A stretch of DNA of 64,000 bases, from assembly GCF_042646205.1 (NCBI RefSeq), contig NZ_JBHRTF010000004.1:744001-808000 (forward strand), written 5' to 3'. Both the position numbers and the translations under genes were made by a program. The DNA is from Cellvibrio fontiphilus_A. Lineage in GTDB: Bacteria > Pseudomonadota > Gammaproteobacteria > Pseudomonadales > Cellvibrionaceae. Below are positions 63,929 to 64,000 of the stretch, in pieces. Below the pieces are notes generated by a model, which did not search any database, was not told the DNA's origin, and was given only the letters and a program-made list of their open reading frames with translations. Each line of letters begins with the position of its first letter. The stretch's first letter is position 1.

Positions 63929-64000
63929 CCTGTATAAACCCTAGTAAGCAACAAAAGCTTTGTCAAAAGAGGTGCCACAAGTGCGATGAGTGCCCAGCAG

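Noticed and set aside
63985..64000. Start of a plus-strand gene (ATGAGTGCC) at the window edge
   Set aside because: Only five codons are visible and the nearest AGAGG is too far upstream.

Overview
The window reads as chromosome of a free-living, polysaccharide-using gammaproteobacterium, most likely Cellvibrio or a close relative (Cellvibrionaceae). This is inferred from gene content: a Pseudomonas-like smp/serB/fimX/fimW block, a NasA-CysJ fusion, a PEP-CTERM protein, a giant type I secreted protein with family 6 carbohydrate-binding modules, and many chemoreceptors. I see no rRNA, tRNA, CRISPR array, IS element or prophage.

Layout. 1-2.0 kb: minus-strand operon of membrane proteins led by a putAbiC-like gene. 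2.1-3.5 kb: mpl (peptidoglycan recycling). 3.6-6.4 kb: three tandem periplasmic solute-binding paralogues without a transporter. 6.4-8.1 kb: a two-domain acyltransferase of the ornithine-lipid-synthase (OlsF) type with its own Pho box and an SD-masking hairpin. 8.2-15.3 kb: smp/ahpA, serB, fimX, fimW. 15.5-17.2 kb: a Cache chemoreceptor. 17.5-21.7 kb: assimilatory nitrate reductase fused to a flavoprotein reductase, behind a sigma-54 promoter.

22.1-41.5 kb is the accessory core: type I secretion ABC exporter, membrane fusion protein, GT4 glycosyltransferase, LprI-like periplasmic protein and a 4491-residue RTX protein. The RTX protein begins with a T4-lysozyme-like region, carries an HExxH metallopeptidase domain inserted in one of about eleven RTX-associated modules, and ends with about twelve Ig-like domains, three CBM6 modules and a C-terminal secretion tail. 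The LprI-like neighbour (LprI is a lysozyme-inhibitor family) suggests a secreted lytic effector with immunity. This is the best candidate for a little-described system.

41.8-48.2 kb holds ordinary genes (NIPSNAP, PEP-CTERM fibro-slime protein, DUF3429, ADP-ribosylglycohydrolase, ppc). 48.5-60.4 kb is a chemosensory operon: receptor, CheY, STAS, CheA, CheW, two receptors, CheR, CheD, CheB and an EAL response regulator. Its CheA has two MshEN-like motifs, a possible c-di-GMP input. 60.5-62.2 kb encodes a Pho-box-preceded PstS-like/OmpA fusion, followed by another chemoreceptor on the minus strand. C-di-GMP signalling (FimX, FimW, EAL regulator, perhaps CheA) and phosphate control (two Pho boxes) recur across the window.
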